The position numbers were made by a program, and so were the translations under genes. Source: Brevibacillus brevis (lineage in GTDB: Bacteria; Bacillota; Bacilli; Brevibacillales; Brevibacillaceae). From it: a stretch of 64,000 nt of DNA. Under the pieces are notes generated by a model, which saw only the letters and a list, made by a program, of their open reading frames with translations, was not told the DNA's origin and did not search any database. Shown here one piece after another: positions 62,046 to 64,000 of this stretch. The stretch spans positions 2,617,501 to 2,681,500 of the forward strand of contig NZ_CP134050.1 of assembly GCF_031583145.1 (NCBI RefSeq). Reading direction: 5' to 3'. The number at the start of each line of letters is the position of its first letter. Position 1 is the stretch's first letter.

Positions 62046-63148
62046 TGAGGCACGAAGAGAGATTGATTGTCGATTTGGGAGAGCGCTCATACCCGATCGT
62101 GATCGGAGAGGGAGTCCTGCAAAAGACTGGGGCACTGCTTCTGGAAGCAGGCATTTCAACCTCGAGCAAGCTGTTGATTGTGACGGACGAGCACGTCGCG
62201 GCTCACTATCTCGAACCGTTGCGGGACGTACTGGCGGAGGCGGGCTACCGCACTACCGCCAGCGTCATCGCGGCGGGAGAGCAATCGAAAAGCCTCGCGG
62301 TCTACGACCGGATCATGACCGAGGCGATTGAGGCTGGGCTTGACCGCAAATCTGCAATCCTGGCTTTGGGAGGCGGCGTCGTCGGCGACTTGGCTGGCTT
62401 TGTAGCTGCCACCTATATGCGCGGGATTCACTTTGTCCAGCTTCCAACCACCCTGCTTGCCCACGACAGCTCGGTCGGCGGAAAAGTAGCCATCAATCAC
62501 CCGCTGGGCAAAAACCTGATCGGTGCGTTCCATCAACCGCGTGTAGTCATTTACGATACGTCTGCTTTGCGTACGCTCCCGAAGAGAGAAGTGGCGGCGG
62601 GCTTTGCCGAAGTGGTCAAACACGGGTTGATTTCGGATTCTGCCTTCGTCGACTGGCTGGAGGAGCATGCCCAGAGCCTGTGGGAGCTGGATTCCGAATT
62701 GCTCGCGCAGGCAATTTCCCGCGGTTGTGCCGTCAAGGCGGCAATCGTGTCGAACGACGAGACGGAGCAAGGCCAGAGAGCTTTGCTCAATTTGGGGCAT
62801 ACGTTTGGGCACGCGTTTGAAGCATTAAGCGCCTATTCCGTGCTCAATCACGGAGAGGCGATTTCTATCGGCATGTGCCTGGCGGCGAAAGTAGCGGAAA
62901 GGGTCGGGCTTGCGGACCAAGGGGTGTACGAGCGCACGCAGCGGCTCCTGAGCTTGTACCATCTGCCGACGGGATGGCCGGGCGATTTGACGCCCGAAGC
63001 CGTGCTGGACGCGATGAAACGGGACAAGAAGACGGTGGGCGGCAAGCTTGCTTTGGTATTGCCGCGGGCCATCGGTCACGTAGAAGTAGTAAAAGACATC
63101 GATGAAGCGATCATCTTGACAGTGATGAGAGAAGAAGTGGAGGCTTAG
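62045..63148 (+). CDS. aroB: 3-dehydroquinate synthase
   Basis: A 367-residue NAD- and metal-dependent enzyme that cyclises DAHP to dehydroquinate. It has LGGGVVGDLAGFVAATYMRG, LLAHDSSVGGKVAINH and the metal-site LNLGHTFGHAFE. It overlaps aroC by one base and is followed by aroH. Confidence 0.96.
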   Translation: MRHEERLIVDLGERSYPIVIGEGVLQKTGALLLEAGISTSSKLLIVTDEHVAAHYLEPLRDVLAEAGYRTTASVIAAGEQSKSLAVYDRIMTEAIEAGLDRKSAILALGGGVVGDLAGFVAATYMRGIHFVQLPTTLLAHDSSVGGKVAINHPLGKNLIGAFHQPRVVIYDTSALRTLPKREVAAGFAEVVKHGLISDSAFVDWLEEHAQSLWELDSELLAQAISRGCAVKAAIVSNDETEQGQRALLNLGHTFGHAFEALSAYSVLNHGEAISIGMCLAAKVAERVGLADQGVYERTQRLLSLYHLPTGWPGDLTPEAVLDAMKRDKKTVGGKLALVLPRAIGHVEVVKDIDEAIILTVMREEVEA

Positions 63149-63151
63149 GCA

Positions 63152-63526
63152 ATGGGAGTGCGAGGAATCAGAGGAGCAATCACGGTAGAGGCGGACACGC
63201 GCGAGGAGATCGTCTCCTCGACGAAGCTGCTGCTTGAGGAAATGGTCACCCGCAATCAGGTGCAGCCGGAGGATATCGGCAGCGTGATCATTACGACGAC
63301 GGAAGATTTGAGTGCGACATTTCCTGCACAGGCAGCGCGCATGCTGGAAGGCGATGGGTGGCAGTACGTTCCCCTCATGTGCGCCCGCGAAATTCCGGTG
63401 CCGGGCGGATTGCCGCTGTGTGTGCGCGTGATGATGCACGTCAACACTGAAAAGACGGCGAAAGAGATCCAGCACGTGTTTTTGCGCGATGCAGTGAAGC
63501 TTCGTCCTGATTTGACAAATCGGTAG
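63152..63526 (+). CDS. aroH: Chorismate mutase, AroH type
   Basis: A 124-residue monofunctional chorismate mutase of the trimeric B. subtilis fold. It turns chorismate to prephenate for tyrosine and phenylalanine. The active-site arginine near the N-terminus (RGIRGAITVE), and the CAREIPVPGGLPLCVRVMMHV segment with the second arginine, are present. It starts three bases after aroB. Confidence 0.96.
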   Translation: MGVRGIRGAITVEADTREEIVSSTKLLLEEMVTRNQVQPEDIGSVIITTTEDLSATFPAQAARMLEGDGWQYVPLMCAREIPVPGGLPLCVRVMMHVNTEKTAKEIQHVFLRDAVKLRPDLTNR

Positions 63527-63555
63527 TTGACTTTCTGGGCGCTCTCTTTTACGAT
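63527..63555 (+). promoter_or_regulatory. Promoter of the trp operon
   Basis: TTGACT (63527-63532), 17 bases, TACGAT (63550-63555), starting right after the aroH stop. Transcription should begin near 63561. Confidence 0.65.
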
Positions 63556-63560
63556 AAGTG

Positions 63561-63579
63561 AAACGAGAGCGCCTCGTTT
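63561..63579 (+). promoter_or_regulatory. 5' stem-loop of the trp leader
   Basis: AAACGAG (63561-63567) and CTCGTTT (63573-63579) form a perfect 7-bp hairpin with loop AGCGC at the predicted 5' end. A 5' stem-loop of this kind aids TRAP binding in B. subtilis. Confidence 0.6.
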
Positions 63580-63607
63580 TCCGGTTTTTATGAGAATTGC
63601 CGGCTGA

Positions 63608-63659
63608 GAGCAGAGCAAGTAGAGCAGAGTTGAGATGAGTTAGGTTGAGGAGAGAAGAG
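63608..63659 (+). promoter_or_regulatory. TRAP-binding site with eleven NAG triplets
   Basis: Triplets start at 63608, 63613, 63617 (AAG), 63622, 63627, 63632, 63637, 63641 (TAG), 63647, 63652 and 63657; the other nine are GAG. Most are spaced by two bases. Eleven matches the eleven subunits of TRAP, whose gene is at 53.1 kb. Spacers of one base before 63617 and 63641 are the least regular points. Confidence 0.9.
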
Positions 63660-63711
63660 CAGGCTGGGATATTTGTTGTACGCCCAAACCAGTGCTCGCA
63701 CTGGTTTTTTT
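63657..63711 (+). promoter_or_regulatory. trp attenuator: antiterminator and overlapping terminator
   Basis: The terminator is AAACCAGTG (63686-63694) with CACTGGTTT (63699-63707) and a T run to 63711. The antiterminator pairs GAGCA-CTGGG (63657-63668, two bases bulged) with CCC and CCAGTGCTC (63683-63697). It includes the last GAG triplet, so TRAP binding would block it and favour the terminator. Confidence 0.85.
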
Positions 63712-63967
63712 ATTTCGTCGATATGTGGTTGACGGGTAAGAAGCTTCGCCTGCGATAAAGGCTAGGCATTACAAGTTTATCCATGAAAAACGATGCATTG
63801 TTTTTCATTAAACTTGAGTGGTGGACGTATAAAGCTGGCTCCCGGGAACGGGCAGCGTAGGCCGTCCTCCGCAATTGCATATTTTCTCCCCCTACCTCTC
63901 GCTCTAGAAAGCGGGCAGAGAAAAGGCATAGACCTTTTCCTGGACCCGAAAAAGGAGATGAGAGTCC
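63712..63967 (+). promoter_or_regulatory. Long trpE leader with possible ribosome-site hairpins
   Basis: A 256-base stretch between the attenuator and trpE with no gene. It has a long hairpin (63773-63791 with 63800-63815, one bulge) and, before trpE, GAAAAGG (63920-63926), CCTTTTC (63933-63939) and GAAAAAGG (63948-63955). The middle piece can pair with either neighbour. TGGAC (63941-63945) can also pair with GTCCA (63964-63968), enclosing the ribosome site AAAGGAG. A weak second promoter-like TTGACG at 63729 is also seen. Confidence 0.5.
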
Positions 63968-64000
63968 ATGTATTTCCCCTCCCTGGCCGAGGTTCAATCC
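63968..64000 (+). CDS. trpE: Anthranilate synthase component I (start only)
   Basis: Only 11 codons are in the window (MYFPSLAEVQS), continuing past the end in frame. AAAGGAG lies 11 bases before the ATG. The gene is named from the trp leader in front and the aroCBH order before it, both as in Bacillus; the visible residues fit but cannot prove it. Confidence 0.75.
   Translation, partial: MYFPSLAEVQS

Noticed and set aside
63710-63997. 95-codon minus-strand open frame across the trpE leader
   Set aside because: It overlaps the attenuator T run and the trpE start and has no ribosome site or family motif.

Overview
The window is a chromosomal segment of an endospore-forming Firmicute, most likely a Brevibacillus or a close relative in the Paenibacillaceae. 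This is judged from protein character, moderate GC, strong AGGAGG-type ribosome sites, frequent GTG/TTG starts and gene order. The order follows the Bacillus subtilis spoVAF-lysA-ppiB-scpAB-dacB-spmAB-rluB-resABCDE and fer-ypbBDE-recQ-gudB-prsW-ypeB-cmk-fni-der-gpsA-spoIVA-hup-folE-hep-ndk-cheR-aro-trp blocks, with local insertions, losses and rearrangements. I see no phage, IS element, CRISPR array or rRNA. There is one tRNA.

Layout. 1-18.6 kb (+): end of the spoVA operon, lysA, a four-domain c-di-GMP protein, cyclophilin, a rhomboid-like-sized M50 protease, condensin subunits ScpA/ScpB, sporulation dacB-spmA-spmB, rluB, the cytochrome c maturation and redox operon resABCDE, and a HAD phosphatase. 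18.6-25 kb (-): a 91-residue protein with an ArsB/NhaD transporter, a serine T-box unit (class V aminotransferase-serA), a 4Fe-4S ferredoxin and an anchored protein of unknown function. A possible small RNA gene lies between ferredoxin and the T-box. 25-37.8 kb: ypbB-recQ-ypbD-ypbE, a frameshifted thioredoxin-reductase-like gene, a MecA-family adaptor, glutamate dehydrogenase, asparaginase (-), prsW, a tiny zinc-ribbon protein, ypeB, a PilZ protein and ypfB. 37.8-50.8 kb: cmk-plsC, S1-like protein, fni, yphA/yphB-like genes, der-plsY-gpsA, spoVIF, DUF2768, two 2Fe-2S ferredoxins, a lipoprotein and spoIVA. 50.8-64 kb: HU, folE, tRNA-Pro, a lytic transglycosylase, mtrB (TRAP), heptaprenyl diphosphate synthase and menaquinone genes including futalosine-pathway mqnA, ndk, cheR, aroC-aroB-aroH, and a trp leader ending in the first 11 codons of trpE.

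The most informative regulatory finding is the trp leader at 63.53-63.97 kb. It has a promoter, a 5' stem-loop, eleven NAG triplets at about 5-nt period, a mutually exclusive antiterminator and terminator, and structures that could hide the trpE ribosome site. The gene for the matching RNA-binding regulator, TRAP (mtrB), lies about 10 kb upstream in the same window. The second is a complete T-box with an AGC (serine) specifier in front of a class V aminotransferase-serA operon, which predicts that this aminotransferase works in serine synthesis. The third is the insertion of futalosine-route menaquinone genes (UbiA-type prenyltransferase, UbiX, MqnA) between menG and hepT. In B. subtilis those two genes are adjacent. 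Functions rest on motif reading and gene order only; no database search was run.
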